Below are positions 27,151 through 37,112 of a stretch of 56,299 bases of DNA, in pieces. Every line of letters starts with the position of its first letter. Position 1 is the first letter of the stretch. Source of the stretch: Ignavibacteriota bacterium (lineage in GTDB: Bacteria > Bacteroidota > Ignavibacteria > Kapaibacteriales > UBA2268); the NCBI GenBank assembly GCA_020437395.1, contig JAGQWJ010000018.1, positions 1-56,299 of the forward strand. Reading direction: 5' to 3'. Position numbers and translations under genes: made by a program. A model generated the notes under the pieces. The model was given only the letters and a program-made list of their open reading frames with translations, had not been told where the DNA came from and made no database searches.

Positions 27151-30100
27151 ATGAAATTTTTTTTACTAACTTTACTTTATCTACTCCCTCTCCCCATGCT
27201 AAGTCAATCGGTTGTAATTACTAAGATTGTAACTGAAGATTATCCGACGTTGAATTGTGAATATATGATCTTAGATGAGAGCGGAAGAAAAATTGCTCCA
27301 CAGCAAACTGATATGCAATTAACTGAAAATGGAATAGATCAATCAATAATAAATCTGAATTGCCAATTAAATAAAAATCCCGAACCCGTTTCTGTTGTTT
27401 TAACTATAGATAACTCAGCTTCAATGAGCCAATTAACAGAGAGTGGACAAACTAGACTTGAGCTTATTAAAATTGCCGCTAAACGTTTTGTCAATCTTCT
27501 ACACTCAAATACTGAGATTGCTTTGACACACTTCGGTGCTGATACTTATCGAGATTTATCATATACATTTGATAAAAACTTAGTCAATAATACTATTAAT
27601 ACAATATTACCAAATGGTGGAGGTACAGATATTAATAAAGCATTGACTCATTCTGATGGGTCTATAGCATCAACGAAAGGAGCAAATTACAAGAAAATAA
27701 TAGTTTTCCTGACTGATGGTGAAGATAGAAATCTTAAAAAAGAACAACTAATTTCAATGTTTATTGATAATAATGTTACACTCTATACTGTTTCTATTTA
27801 TACGAAAATGGACAATGAGCTAGTCGAGATTTCTGAAGAAACAGGTGGAATGGCTTTTAATAATATTCAAGGGGATGGTAAGATTGTTTCAGTATTCGAA
27901 GCATTGGCAAATATTATTTCTGGATTGGATTTATGTAGATTAGACTATGTTTCCAACAATTGTGACATACAAAGAATGATTACTCTTAGTTATAAAGACC
28001 AGTTCAAAGACTCAACTCGAATTACTCTATCAAAATCGCAATTAGTTGAGTATGAGACTAATCCAAAGAAATTAGATTTATATAAAAATAACAACCAAAG
28101 CAATATTATAAATATTGTTTCAAGCAAAGATACTTTGATTGTTACTAATATTCAGTCACTTTATTCTTCGGTTGAAATATCTGAACCAAATAGTACGGCA
28201 TTCCCAATCAAATTGGCTATCGGTGAAAAACTGAAGATTAAAGTCACCAACCCTAATGATGATTTTGTTAGAAGTGATTTAATAAAAATTTCTTCTAACT
28301 CTTGTGAGAACCAAGACATTGTAATACAGTATAAACCTGTGGAGCAAAATCTGGAAGTTAAAGTACCTAATGGTGGTGAGCAATATAGCGTAGGCTCATC
28401 AATAAATCTTGTTTGGAGTGATGAGAGCAAAAGTTCGAGTTACAAAATAGATTATTCAACTGATGCTGGGTATAGCTGGTCCGAAATAATTGACAATTAC
28501 AATGATTTAAGTTTCCCTTGGGAAAAAATTCCAGATACACCCACCGAAGATGCCTTATTACGAGTTACTGAAGGAAGGAATAGACGGAGTCTTGTTCAAA
28601 CACATAGCTTAGGACTAATTGACTCGACTCCTATATCAAAAGTTGAAAAAATTATCCCTTATACAAATAACAGATACATACTGATGTCTAGATTTAGGGA
28701 TAAATTTCAATATAGAAATCTTAGTTTAGATACTAATGGACAGAAGAGTGATTTCAAGAGTTATATAAGATTAGTTATCTTAATATTAGATGAAAATTTG
28801 GATGTACTTAAGTATAAATCTTTAGTATGTGTGGAAGATAATTTTCATATCACTAATATTAATGATGATATTTACTTGCTATTGAATAATCCATATTTGA
28901 TAGCTTATGATACTTTAAATTACATAAGGAATGAAAATGCAAATAATAACGGGGTTTTATTAAAGATTGATCCAAATTTAGACCTAGTGGATTATAAGAT
29001 CATAGACAATAAAAACCCATTGACAAAAGGAATCAAATATTACCTCTCGTTAAAATCATCACAAAATTATTTGCATTTAATTGGTGCTACAAATCGAAAC
29101 CTCGATTATGATGGAGTACCAATTATCGACGATCAAGGTTCTTTAGACATATACTATATTGCTAGAATTAATAGCAATCTAACATTGGATAGAATAAATT
29201 ATTGGGACTTTGAAAAAGATAAATTGAATTTTTACCAGTTGGGAATGCAAGTTAAATCGGACAATGACATCGTAATTTGGGGAGTTGGTTCTGGAGATGG
29301 CTATTTGGGTTTAGATACAAATTATAGCCGTTTCTTAGCTATGAACTATAATTATGATGATAATAGAATACGTTTGAAAAATTATCTATCTTTCAAATCT
29401 TCTGTGGATTTCACTGCTATGGATTATTTATCTTTTAAAGATATAAACTACTACTCAATTCAAACAAACAAAGCAACTTACTATGATAACGAGAATAAGA
29501 CAATAGGTAATGATGATCATTTTGTTAGAGTAATTGCTTACAATGACAATTATGAACTTCTATGGGAAAGAACTTTTGACGAAGATGCAAAAGATAAGAA
29601 TTTGGCTCTGTTTGAAAGTAATTCAATACTGATGGGTGGAAGAACAAACGAGAGGATAATATTTGAAAATGACACTATAAACAGAAATCAGAACACAATA
29701 TTAGTTACTTCACTCAACCCATACAACGGGAATCTCAATTGGGTTCATCATTTGGAAGAGCCAATATACACGGGAAATTTGATAACGAACGACAACAAGA
29801 TAATACTATCTGGATTTGTAAATAAAAGCTTAGATTTTGGTAACAAATATTACAGTAATATTGACCCAAACTCATCTCATACGAAAGAGTTTATATGGTC
29901 GTTAGAATACAATCCAATTATATCAGACATTTCAGATTCGCTTTGGGCAATCAATAAAGCAAAGTTTTCAATAATAGATACTATCGACTTTGGTAAAGTT
30001 TATATAGGCAGTAGGAAAGATAGTCTAATTGATGGCTTTATTCGTCGTTTATTACCGGGGAATGTTACTATAAATTCAATTACAATTGATGACGCTAGAT

Positions 30101-31278
30101 TTACGACAAATTTCAGTAATCCAATTATTTTGGAGGATAAGATAGACTTAAGAGTGCAACTCAACTCTGACATTAGTGGTAGCAATTTAGCAAGAGGAAC
30201 CATAAAAACAAGCATTGGTGATTACTATTTTTATGTACTGTCAGAAGAAATCGGAGGTAATTCAAGTTTTCTATGGTCATATAAAGAACTTGATATTGAT
30301 TTCGGAAATGTTGATATTCTTCAAAACAAAAAGATAAGTGATTGGGTTATCAGAAATAAAGATGAAGCGGTAATAGGTATAGATAGTATAAGAATAGTTG
30401 GTGATACTTATGATCAATTTAGCTATATTGTTTCACCTTCCGAAAATCATATATATGCCTTTGATACTTTAGAATCAGACTTCGTTTATACTCCAAAAAT
30501 ATCCGGACCAAGTCAAGCAGAAGTAGAGTATTATTTAGATATAAGCAGAGAGCCAGTTGTTGCAAAATTAAGGGGGAATGGAATTAGCAAAGATTCGATC
30601 AGAGGATTAATTTCTGTAGATACATTAAGTGGATTTCCAGAGTCTTTGACCTTTCTACCTATTAGAATTAAAATAACTGATAATCCTAAATCTCTTAGTC
30701 TTAGTAGATTAGAGGTTGACATAGAGTATAACGCCACCTTACTCTTGCCATTTAGGTTTGATAATGAAGGTACAGTTACCAATAAAATTAGAAGAATTAC
30801 GATACCAATTAATGAATCAGATATTAAAACTAAATTAGTTGAGAAAAGATTTCTACCAACAATAGGTAATGCAATCTCTACTGATATAAGAATAGTTGGA
30901 ATAAGGGCTTATAATCAACTAAATGAAGAGATACTTGCTAATAAAATTGCAACAGAAAATGGTCAATTCGTGTTGAATGGTGTTTGCTTCACAAATGGTC
31001 AATATCGCTTGTACAGTGATGGTTCACCCTATAGAATTGATATAGTAGAAGAAAATGGAGAATTTTTTGTAGATTATAATTTGATTGAAGATGGATTTAT
31101 AAACTTATCTATTTACGATATTAACGGCAAATTATTAACTACATTAGTAGCAAAGGACTTGGGAAAAGGAGAACATAGAACTGAAATTGGTACAAAAAAT
31201 ATATCAAACGGAAATTATATCTTACGGCTTGAAACGAAAAATCAGAATATTTCAAAAATATTCACAATTACTAAATAG
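27151..31278 (+). CDS. Giant secreted von Willebrand factor A-domain protein with T9SS sorting domain
   Basis: A 1375-residue exported protein. Signal MKFFLLTLLYLLPLPMLSQ; VWA domain from about residue 80 with a full MIDAS start Asp87-x-Ser89-x-Ser91 (TIDNSASM), GGGTDINKAL and VFLTDGED. A central beta-propeller-like portion of about 450 residues follows, then two choice-of-anchor/ASPM-SPD-2-Hydin-like modules (IDFGKVYIGS, LDIDFGNVDIL). The end (IYDINGKLL, ISNGNYILRLE, KIFTITK) is a type A T9SS sorting domain. Probably a surface protein binding a ligand through a metal ion. ATG 27151 gives a proper signal peptide; an upstream in-frame ATG at 27100 does not. One base separates it from the OmpA gene. 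Confidence 0.9.
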   Translation: MKFFLLTLLYLLPLPMLSQSVVITKIVTEDYPTLNCEYMILDESGRKIAPQQTDMQLTENGIDQSIINLNCQLNKNPEPVSVVLTIDNSASMSQLTESGQTRLELIKIAAKRFVNLLHSNTEIALTHFGADTYRDLSYTFDKNLVNNTINTILPNGGGTDINKALTHSDGSIASTKGANYKKIIVFLTDGEDRNLKKEQLISMFIDNNVTLYTVSIYTKMDNELVEISEETGGMAFNNIQGDGKIVSVFEALANIISGLDLCRLDYVSNNCDIQRMITLSYKDQFKDSTRITLSKSQLVEYETNPKKLDLYKNNNQSNIINIVSSKDTLIVTNIQSLYSSVEISEPNSTAFPIKLAIGEKLKIKVTNPNDDFVRSDLIKISSNSCENQDIVIQYKPVEQNLEVKVPNGGEQYSVGSSINLVWSDESKSSSYKIDYSTDAGYSWSEIIDNYNDLSFPWEKIPDTPTEDALLRVTEGRNRRSLVQTHSLGLIDSTPISKVEKIIPYTNNRYILMSRFRDKFQYRNLSLDTNGQKSDFKSYIRLVILILDENLDVLKYKSLVCVEDNFHITNINDDIYLLLNNPYLIAYDTLNYIRNENANNNGVLLKIDPNLDLVDYKIIDNKNPLTKGIKYYLSLKSSQNYLHLIGATNRNLDYDGVPIIDDQGSLDIYYIARINSNLTLDRINYWDFEKDKLNFYQLGMQVKSDNDIVIWGVGSGDGYLGLDTNYSRFLAMNYNYDDNRIRLKNYLSFKSSVDFTAMDYLSFKDINYYSIQTNKATYYDNENKTIGNDDHFVRVIAYNDNYELLWERTFDEDAKDKNLALFESNSILMGGRTNERIIFENDTINRNQNTILVTSLNPYNGNLNWVHHLEEPIYTGNLITNDNKIILSGFVNKSLDFGNKYYSNIDPNSSHTKEFIWSLEYNPIISDISDSLWAINKAKFSIIDTIDFGKVYIGSRKDSLIDGFIRRLLPGNVTINSITIDDARFTTNFSNPIILEDKIDLRVQLNSDISGSNLARGTIKTSIGDYYFYVLSEEIGGNSSFLWSYKELDIDFGNVDILQNKKISDWVIRNKDEAVIGIDSIRIVGDTYDQFSYIVSPSENHIYAFDTLESDFVYTPKISGPSQAEVEYYLDISREPVVAKLRGNGISKDSIRGLISVDTLSGFPESLTFLPIRIKITDNPKSLSLSRLEVDIEYNATLLLPFRFDNEGTVTNKIRRITIPINESDIKTKLVEKRFLPTIGNAISTDIRIVGIRAYNQLNEEILANKIATENGQFVLNGVCFTNGQYRLYSDGSPYRIDIVEENGEFFVDYNLIEDGFINLSIYDINGKLLTTLVAKDLGKGEHRTEIGTKNISNGNYILRLETKNQNISKIFTITK

Positions 31279-31279
31279 T

Positions 31280-33310
31280 TTGAAAAAAATACTTACTATA
31301 CTACTTATCCTATTGGGCTCGTTAGGACTAAGTTCAAAAGAAGATACAGATGAACATACAGTCACTTTAGGATCCAATTTAGGTCTGAATCTATTCAATT
31401 CGGATTTCACTAATTTGGGCAATGCTAATTCTTGTTGCCCAGGTTTCCAATCTGGGTTTGGGACAGCAATCAATTTTGTCGGAAGCTACAATTATCCTAT
31501 CAAAAAAGGAACTAAACTTTTTGTAAGTCTTGACTATATGAGTATGAACTCCGATTTTGTGGTAGATGAGATTGAGGAAATAAACTTAATTGGAACCATA
31601 AGAAAAGATGCAAGAATAGAACAGAGAGTAGATTCAGACTTGAACTCCATAGGGTTTGGGTTAGGTGTTATTTATGAATTGTTCGACTCTTTCGATGCGT
31701 CTCTAGGTTACAGACTGGGTGTTACGAGTGATCTGAGTTATAGACAGACTGAGATTCTAATAGAACCAAGTGAAGGATTGTTTCAAGAAACTGAAAGCAA
31801 AACTCTAACTGATGTAAGTGGGACTATTAATAGTAGTTTGATGAACAGTATTATAGGTAAAATTGCTTATCGTTTATACACTAATTCGGATAGAACAACT
31901 TACTTAAATCCAAACATTAGCTTCAATATAGGATTAAATAGTATAAATAGTCAAATGAACCTTGTTCCGAATAGTTTGAATTTTGGTATTGATTGGGCAT
32001 ACAGCTTTTCTAGCGAATCAAGCAATACTATCGAAGTTATTAAAGAAGAAAATATATCACCAAACAAAAAAACTGAACCTGAAATTGCATTGCTTAACTC
32101 AGACAAAAAGAAAGTAAATAATCCATCTGTGATAATCAGACCCGTTTCGATTGATAAAAATGAACAAAGGAATGAAATAATTCAAATCGAACTTGATGAA
32201 GTCAATTCTATTCGTATGGTTCCAATTCTTAACTATATATTTTTTGATAAAGATTCAAGTTCATTGTCACCAAGATATAGTGCTTTAAATAAAAAAGAAT
32301 CATACTCATTTAATACTTCTAATCTTTTTGAAGTAAATACTCTAAGCATTTACCATCATATTCTGAATATCATAGGTAGTAGAATGTTAGAATACCCAGA
32401 CTCAGAGTTAAGAATAGTGGGTACAAAATCTGAAATTGAAACTGGTGAAATTGCAAAAATTTTGCCTATTGAAAGAGCTAAGACAATACGCGATTATCTT
32501 GTGAAAACATGGGGTATATCGGAGAAACGGTTAATTTTAACTACATCCGAAAAGCCAACAGTCCCTTCAACAAGTGCTGACGTAGAATCTATTGAAGAAA
32601 ATCAAAGAGTTGAACTATATTCGGATAATAAAAAGATTTTAGAACCACTTCTATTGAAAGACACTTTGTACACTACGATAACTAAAGAGATTGATTTTTA
32701 TACCATAATCGATACTAATATGAAAGATTATTCTTGGTCTTTCAAAGTGTATAATGATGAAAGTTCACCTTATTTTGAAGTTGGAGGAAGATTCGAGCCA
32801 CCAATCAAAACGATATTCCCTATCACTGAGGAAGTTGCAAATCAGATAAAAGATAAGAATGAATTGACTTATAGATTTGACTTAATTAGACAATCTGAGG
32901 AACAAGAGAGCGTTACAGGTAAAATAAATATTTCTATTAATTCGTTAGAAAAGAAAAAAAGAGACAAAAAACAAGATTTTAGAATTGACAAATACAGTTT
33001 AATCCTTTTTGATTTTGATAAGTTTGATTTGAACGAAAAGAATAAAGAGATAATAGAGATTATTCGTAAAAATATTAATAAAGATTCTGAATTAATCATA
33101 TCTGGTTATTCTGATAAGATTGGTGATTCAGATTACAACAAAGAACTATCAAAGAAAAGAACTGAATCAGTATCGTCAGTTTTTCCAGAAAATAAAAAAG
33201 AATTATACCCTTATGGAGAATCAATAATTCTCTTTAACAACAAATTGCCAGAAGGTCGTTTTTATTCTCGAACAGTAATTATAAATGCTACAACACCAAT
33301 AAAAAAATAA
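31280..33310 (+). CDS. Outer-membrane beta-barrel protein with two OmpA-like modules
   Basis: A 676-residue protein. Starting at TTG 31280 gives the signal MKKILTILLILLGSLGLSS; an in-frame TTG at 31187 would give a poor start overlapping the VWA gene. Residues about 25-260 look like an outer-membrane barrel. A first OmpA-like region (YIFFDKDSSSLSP to ENQRVEL, about 315-450) and a C-terminal one (ILFDFDKFDLNEKN, ISGYSDKIGDSDYNKELSKKR, about 570-640) would contact peptidoglycan. No obvious peptidoglycan-binding residues are lost in the second. It may anchor or present the VWA protein encoded directly upstream, but that is inference. Confidence 0.82.
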   Translation: MKKILTILLILLGSLGLSSKEDTDEHTVTLGSNLGLNLFNSDFTNLGNANSCCPGFQSGFGTAINFVGSYNYPIKKGTKLFVSLDYMSMNSDFVVDEIEEINLIGTIRKDARIEQRVDSDLNSIGFGLGVIYELFDSFDASLGYRLGVTSDLSYRQTEILIEPSEGLFQETESKTLTDVSGTINSSLMNSIIGKIAYRLYTNSDRTTYLNPNISFNIGLNSINSQMNLVPNSLNFGIDWAYSFSSESSNTIEVIKEENISPNKKTEPEIALLNSDKKKVNNPSVIIRPVSIDKNEQRNEIIQIELDEVNSIRMVPILNYIFFDKDSSSLSPRYSALNKKESYSFNTSNLFEVNTLSIYHHILNIIGSRMLEYPDSELRIVGTKSEIETGEIAKILPIERAKTIRDYLVKTWGISEKRLILTTSEKPTVPSTSADVESIEENQRVELYSDNKKILEPLLLKDTLYTTITKEIDFYTIIDTNMKDYSWSFKVYNDESSPYFEVGGRFEPPIKTIFPITEEVANQIKDKNELTYRFDLIRQSEEQESVTGKINISINSLEKKKRDKKQDFRIDKYSLILFDFDKFDLNEKNKEIIEIIRKNINKDSELIISGYSDKIGDSDYNKELSKKRTESVSSVFPENKKELYPYGESIILFNNKLPEGRFYSRTVIINATTPIKK

Positions 33311-33769
33311 ATGCCGAATACAAAAACTTGGAAAACAATAGTCCCAAAGAACATAGATAAAGTATGGGATTTTTTCTCTAGACCAGAGAATCTGAATGAA
33401 ATTACACCAGATGATATGAAATTTCAATTTCTTACTGACACTAAGGGAAAGAAGATGTACGAAGGTATGATAATTAGGTACAAAGTATCACCACTTCCGT
33501 TAATGAAGTTCAATTGGGTCACAGAAATTACTAAAATCCGAGAAAAGGAATATTTTATAGATGAGCAACGTATAGGCCCCTATAAGCTTTGGCACCATGA
33601 ACATCACTTCCGCAAAATAGATGAAAATAATACACAAATGATAGATATTTTGAACTATGACGTAGGCAAAGGTATTTTCGGACCACTATTAGATAAACTA
33701 TTTATCGGTAAGAAAGTTGATAGTATATTCGACTTCAGAGAAACTACTATCAACAAATATTTCAAGTAA
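33311..33769 (+). CDS. SRPBCC (START-like) family protein
   Basis: A 152-residue soluble protein of the polyketide cyclase/ligand-binding SRPBCC fold: IVPKNIDKVWDFFSRPENLNEITPDDMKF at the N terminus, an antiparallel sheet with FNWVTEITKI and WHHEHHFRKI, and a long C-terminal helix. Such proteins bind hydrophobic ligands; the ligand here is unknown. The ATG follows the OmpA stop with no spacer, so coupling is likely. The 3' end overlaps that of the convergent hydrolase gene by 8 bp. Confidence 0.82.
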   Translation: MPNTKTWKTIVPKNIDKVWDFFSRPENLNEITPDDMKFQFLTDTKGKKMYEGMIIRYKVSPLPLMKFNWVTEITKIREKEYFIDEQRIGPYKLWHHEHHFRKIDENNTQMIDILNYDVGKGIFGPLLDKLFIGKKVDSIFDFRETTINKYFK

Positions 33770-34454
33770 GAAATTCTTTAATTTTATTATATAGCAAACC
33801 TATATCCATTTTCTCAATTGGATGGGAAGTATTCTGAAATTCATAGTAAACAGCATTCTTGAGTTTACCAGCAAATGCTGGAGTTTCCTCTGGAGCAACC
33901 ATACTATCTTTATCACCCCTTGTTAGCAAAACTGGAATATCAATCTTTGATAAAGCATCATCCGAAAGAGGTGTTGATTCAGCAATAGTAAGCATAAGCT
34001 CTTTGTGCTTTGTAAGCAGATTTTTCCAATTTTCCGAGCCATGTATAGATATCAGCATATCTGCATAGTGGGGTACTTTTTCTAAAATTATATCGGGATC
34101 GAACATTTTCTGTTCTTTAATCGCAGTTTCGTAATCCCATTTCAACTTTGTATTCAGCGTCATTATTTTACTGAAAATATTTGTCTGGGATTGGAGAGCT
34201 AGAGCCACAAAGCCACCCATACTAAATCCGAACACTAGTGGCTTTTGTAAATTGTTTTTTAATATATAGTTACGAACATAGTTGACGAAACTATACATAG
34301 AAAGAACATCTGACTGGTATGCTAGTTCACCATGAGCAGGTAAATCAAAAGCATGAATAATATAATCATTCACCAACAAATCTGAAAGTTGGACAAATTG
34401 ACTTTTAGAACCCAGAGCCCCATGCAGTAGTATTAGGTCTTTCTTATTGGACAT
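33762..34454 (-). CDS. Alpha/beta hydrolase
   Basis: A 230-residue hydrolase of the MhpC/YbfF type: oxyanion LLHGALGSKSQF near residue 9, nucleophile elbow GFSMGG, acid in LLTRGDKDSMV and His in NTSHPIEK. Probably an esterase or thioesterase. It starts inside the end of the acyl-CoA dehydrogenase gene (11-bp overlap), so an acyl-thioester substrate is a reasonable guess. Nothing in the sequence tells more. Confidence 0.88.
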   Translation of the reverse strand: MSNKKDLILLHGALGSKSQFVQLSDLLVNDYIIHAFDLPAHGELAYQSDVLSMYSFVNYVRNYILKNNLQKPLVFGFSMGGFVALALQSQTNIFSKIMTLNTKLKWDYETAIKEQKMFDPDIILEKVPHYADMLISIHGSENWKNLLTKHKELMLTIAESTPLSDDALSKIDIPVLLTRGDKDSMVAPEETPAFAGKLKNAVYYEFQNTSHPIEKMDIGLLYNKIKEFLT

Positions 34455-35592
34455 TTTTTATAACGTCTCTTGCAATTACTATGTGTTGAATTTCAGATGT
34501 ACCTTCATAAATTTCAGTGATTTTAGCATCACGCATAATTCTCTCTACCAAATACTCACGTACATAACCGTAGCCACCGTGTATCTGAACTGCCTCACGT
34601 GCTATATCATTTGCTATAGTAGAAGCAAATAATTTTGCCTCTGATGATTCTCTTCCCACATCTTGCCCTAAATCATCTAAATAAGCCGCTTTTTGAACTA
34701 ATAGCTCAGCCGCTGATATTTTCATTGACATTTGAGCTAATTTGATCTGAATAGCTTGATGCTGATTAATGGGAACTCCCATGGAATGTCTTTCGGCAGA
34801 ATACTTTAGCGACAAATCAAACGCTGCTTTTGCTAATCCCAAAGCTTGGGAAGCAATTCCAATACGTCCACCAGCTAAACCTTGCATAGCTAGATAAAAA
34901 CCCTCTCCAACCTTACCGACAACATTTTCCTTTGGAACTTTTACATTATTGAAAGCAAGCGAAACCGTATCACTACTTCGTAAGCCCATTTTATCTTCTT
35001 TCAGCCCAATAGTAACACCTTCAGATTTAGCATCCATCACAAACGCAGTAATACCCTTGTGTTTAAGATCTGGATTAGTTTGAGCAAATACTAGAAAGAC
35101 TCCCGCTTTGCTACCTGTTGTAATCCAATTTTTTGAACCATTGATTATAAAATGGTCTCCTTCATCAACTGCCATAGTCTTTATTCCCCTTGCATCGGAG
35201 CCTACCTCCGGTTCAGATAAGCAATATGCTCCTAGCATCTCTCCTCTTGCCATTGGTTTGAGGAATCTCTCCTTTATAGAATCAGATGCCGACTTAACTA
35301 GCACGGAATTTACAAGTTTTTGAACAGATACAATAACTGAAACACTTGCATCTACTTTAGCGAATTCCTCTATTACGATACACTGACTTACATTATCTAA
35401 TCCACTTCCGTCCCATTGTTCTGGAACATTCATTCCTAGAAAACCAAGTTCACCTACTTGTTTGATTATTTCCGTCGGAAATTCCGCATTTTTATCTCTG
35501 TCGGTAGCACCCGGTGCAATAACTTCTTTTGCAAAAGAACGAGCAGTATCTTTGATTGATTCTTGTAATTCATTTAATTCAAATGATAGCAT
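34444..35592 (-). CDS. Acyl-CoA dehydrogenase (short/branched-chain type)
   Basis: A 382-residue FAD enzyme introducing the 2,3 double bond in acyl-CoA. Motifs: YCLSEPEVGSDA (FAD/substrate), WITTGSKA, the substrate-binding region MGLRSSDT, and the C-terminal QIHGGYGYVREYLVERIMRDAKITEIYEGTSEI, where Glu of YEGT is the catalytic base of the short-chain/butyryl type. ATG 35592 gives MLSFELNELQ with AAAGG upstream; a longer frame from 35664 adds 24 residues unlike the family. It feeds electrons to ETF in beta-oxidation or amino-acid breakdown and is coupled to the hydrolase gene downstream. Confidence 0.93.
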   Translation of the reverse strand: MLSFELNELQESIKDTARSFAKEVIAPGATDRDKNAEFPTEIIKQVGELGFLGMNVPEQWDGSGLDNVSQCIVIEEFAKVDASVSVIVSVQKLVNSVLVKSASDSIKERFLKPMARGEMLGAYCLSEPEVGSDARGIKTMAVDEGDHFIINGSKNWITTGSKAGVFLVFAQTNPDLKHKGITAFVMDAKSEGVTIGLKEDKMGLRSSDTVSLAFNNVKVPKENVVGKVGEGFYLAMQGLAGGRIGIASQALGLAKAAFDLSLKYSAERHSMGVPINQHQAIQIKLAQMSMKISAAELLVQKAAYLDDLGQDVGRESSEAKLFASTIANDIAREAVQIHGGYGYVREYLVERIMRDAKITEIYEGTSEIQHIVIARDVIKNVQ

Positions 35593-35698
35593 TGTAAACC
35601 TTTTTTGTTTTTCATTTATATTCGTGTAATTAAACTTTTTATTAATTTTTATCGTATTAGTCAAAAGTAGATATTGAAAATAATAAATAGAATTGAAT

Positions 35699-36382
35699 AT
35701 GAGAAAAGTAATACCAATTATAATTGCATTGTTTATAACATCTGTAGCTTTCGGTCAACCAAAATTTGAGTTTGTAGGTAAATCTGAAAAAGATTGGGGT
35801 AAGGTTATGCAAAACGAAGGCCCACTAAAAACTACAATCAAAATCAAGAACGCTGGTAATAAGTTACTCGAAATATATGGTGTAAAACCAGGTTGCGGGT
35901 GTACGACTGCCCCTATTGACAAGAAATTAATAGGCCCTGGGGATATAGCTACTGTAAAAGTAGAGTTAAAAATTGAAAAAGACAACGGCCCGATTGTAAA
36001 AGGAATTGAGTTCACTACTAATGACCCAAAAAATGATAAAATTGATTATCTACTCAAAGCAAATGTGAAAAAAGCAATAGATTTATTTCCTAAATTTATG
36101 AATATGGGTGCAATTAATCCAAATCAAACAATGACGGCTCGAATTGTGGTCTCGAACCATACTGACAAAGATATAAAAGTATTGAATATAACTACTACCG
36201 ACTCTAATCTAAAAACTAATATAAACAAAGGGTTTATTTTCAAATCTGACTCACATAATTCTGTGGAAGGTGTTTTGAAAACAGACAAAGAAGGAGTTTA
36301 TGAGTCAAAAATAATGATTAGAACAGATAGTAAAGAAAATCCATTAATCGAAATTGATGTTAGGGGCGTCGTAGGTAGTTAA
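35699..36382 (+). CDS. Exported DUF1573 protein
   Basis: A 227-residue protein with a signal peptide (MRKVIPIIIALFITSVAFG) and a DUF1573 domain: WGKVMQNEGPLKTTIKIKNAGNKLLEI, then VKPGCGCTTAP and PGDIATVKVEL. A second, weaker Ig-like repeat (FMNMGAINPNQTMTARIVVSN) follows. Such proteins are very common in Bacteroidota and are exported; function is unknown. ATG 35699 is preferred over the TTG at 35693. A strong terminator follows. Confidence 0.88.
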   Translation: MRKVIPIIIALFITSVAFGQPKFEFVGKSEKDWGKVMQNEGPLKTTIKIKNAGNKLLEIYGVKPGCGCTTAPIDKKLIGPGDIATVKVELKIEKDNGPIVKGIEFTTNDPKNDKIDYLLKANVKKAIDLFPKFMNMGAINPNQTMTARIVVSNHTDKDIKVLNITTTDSNLKTNINKGFIFKSDSHNSVEGVLKTDKEGVYESKIMIRTDSKENPLIEIDVRGVVGS

Positions 36383-36403
36383 TGCACTTTATTATTTTGT
36401 AAA

Positions 36404-36446
36404 AATAAAAATGAGCAAGGTTAAAAACTTTGCTCATTTTTTTGAA
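36404..36446. terminator. Rho-independent terminator after the DUF1573 gene
   Basis: AAAATGAGCAA (36407-36417) and TTGCTCATTTT (36430-36440) with a 12-nt loop and a T-run on the plus strand; the A-rich left flank lets it also serve the convergent DUF6580 gene. Confidence 0.85.
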
Positions 36447-36484
36447 TTAACTATTTGTAAAATTTAATAAAGAATCAAGTCTAA

Positions 36485-37018
36485 TTATTTTTTGTTTTCT
36501 ATTTTTAATTCTTGAACTTTAACTTCATTGATTGTGTATTTCTCAAATACATTATATGCCCCAAAAAGTACACCGCTGTAAAGTAAAGTAGAAACTAAGT
36601 TCCAGTTAAAGAAAGGTATTGCTGAAGTATAAGAAAGCATTAACCCATTAAAATTGGGCTCATATACTCCTCCGAAAGCCCAAACAGTAAAGTTCGTTAC
36701 TATAAAAAATATAATAGAAGATGCTATTGAATTAATTGCAATAGACTTACTATTTTTCTTATTTAGTCCCATTCCCATATACATAAACAGACCCAAACAT
36801 AAGTAAACAGCAATCATTGACTCATGTAATCCTAGAACTAAATCTGTAAAAAATACTGCAGCAATTGGTACAGCCAAAGCAATTTTTTTATTCTTAAATA
36901 TTGCACCTCCGAATAATGCAATAGCAATTATTGGAGTGAAATTCGGCGGATGAGGTATAAATCTTGATAAAATCGCTACTACTAAAATACCTAATCCAAA
37001 TAATAATTCTTTTCTCAT
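36485..37018 (-). CDS. DUF6580 integral membrane protein (ECF S-component-like)
   Basis: A 177-residue protein with about five transmembrane segments. The N-terminal region RFIPHPPNFTPIIAIALFGGA and the mid segment VFFTDLVLGLHESM are characteristic of DUF6580, which resembles the substrate-binding S components of energy-coupling-factor transporters. The ligand is unknown. It lies alone between convergent and divergent neighbours. Confidence 0.82.
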   Translation of the reverse strand: MRKELLFGLGILVVAILSRFIPHPPNFTPIIAIALFGGAIFKNKKIALAVPIAAVFFTDLVLGLHESMIAVYLCLGLFMYMGMGLNKKNSKSIAINSIASSIIFFIVTNFTVWAFGGVYEPNFNGLMLSYTSAIPFFNWNLVSTLLYSGVLFGAYNVFEKYTINEVKVQELKIENKK

Positions 37019-37112
37019 AATTTTTAATCTTACTTTATTTATTCTTATATTAAAAACAAAAATACATTGTTTGAGCTAAAAAACCTAAAATGTTAATCAA
37101 TTGAAAGCAGAT

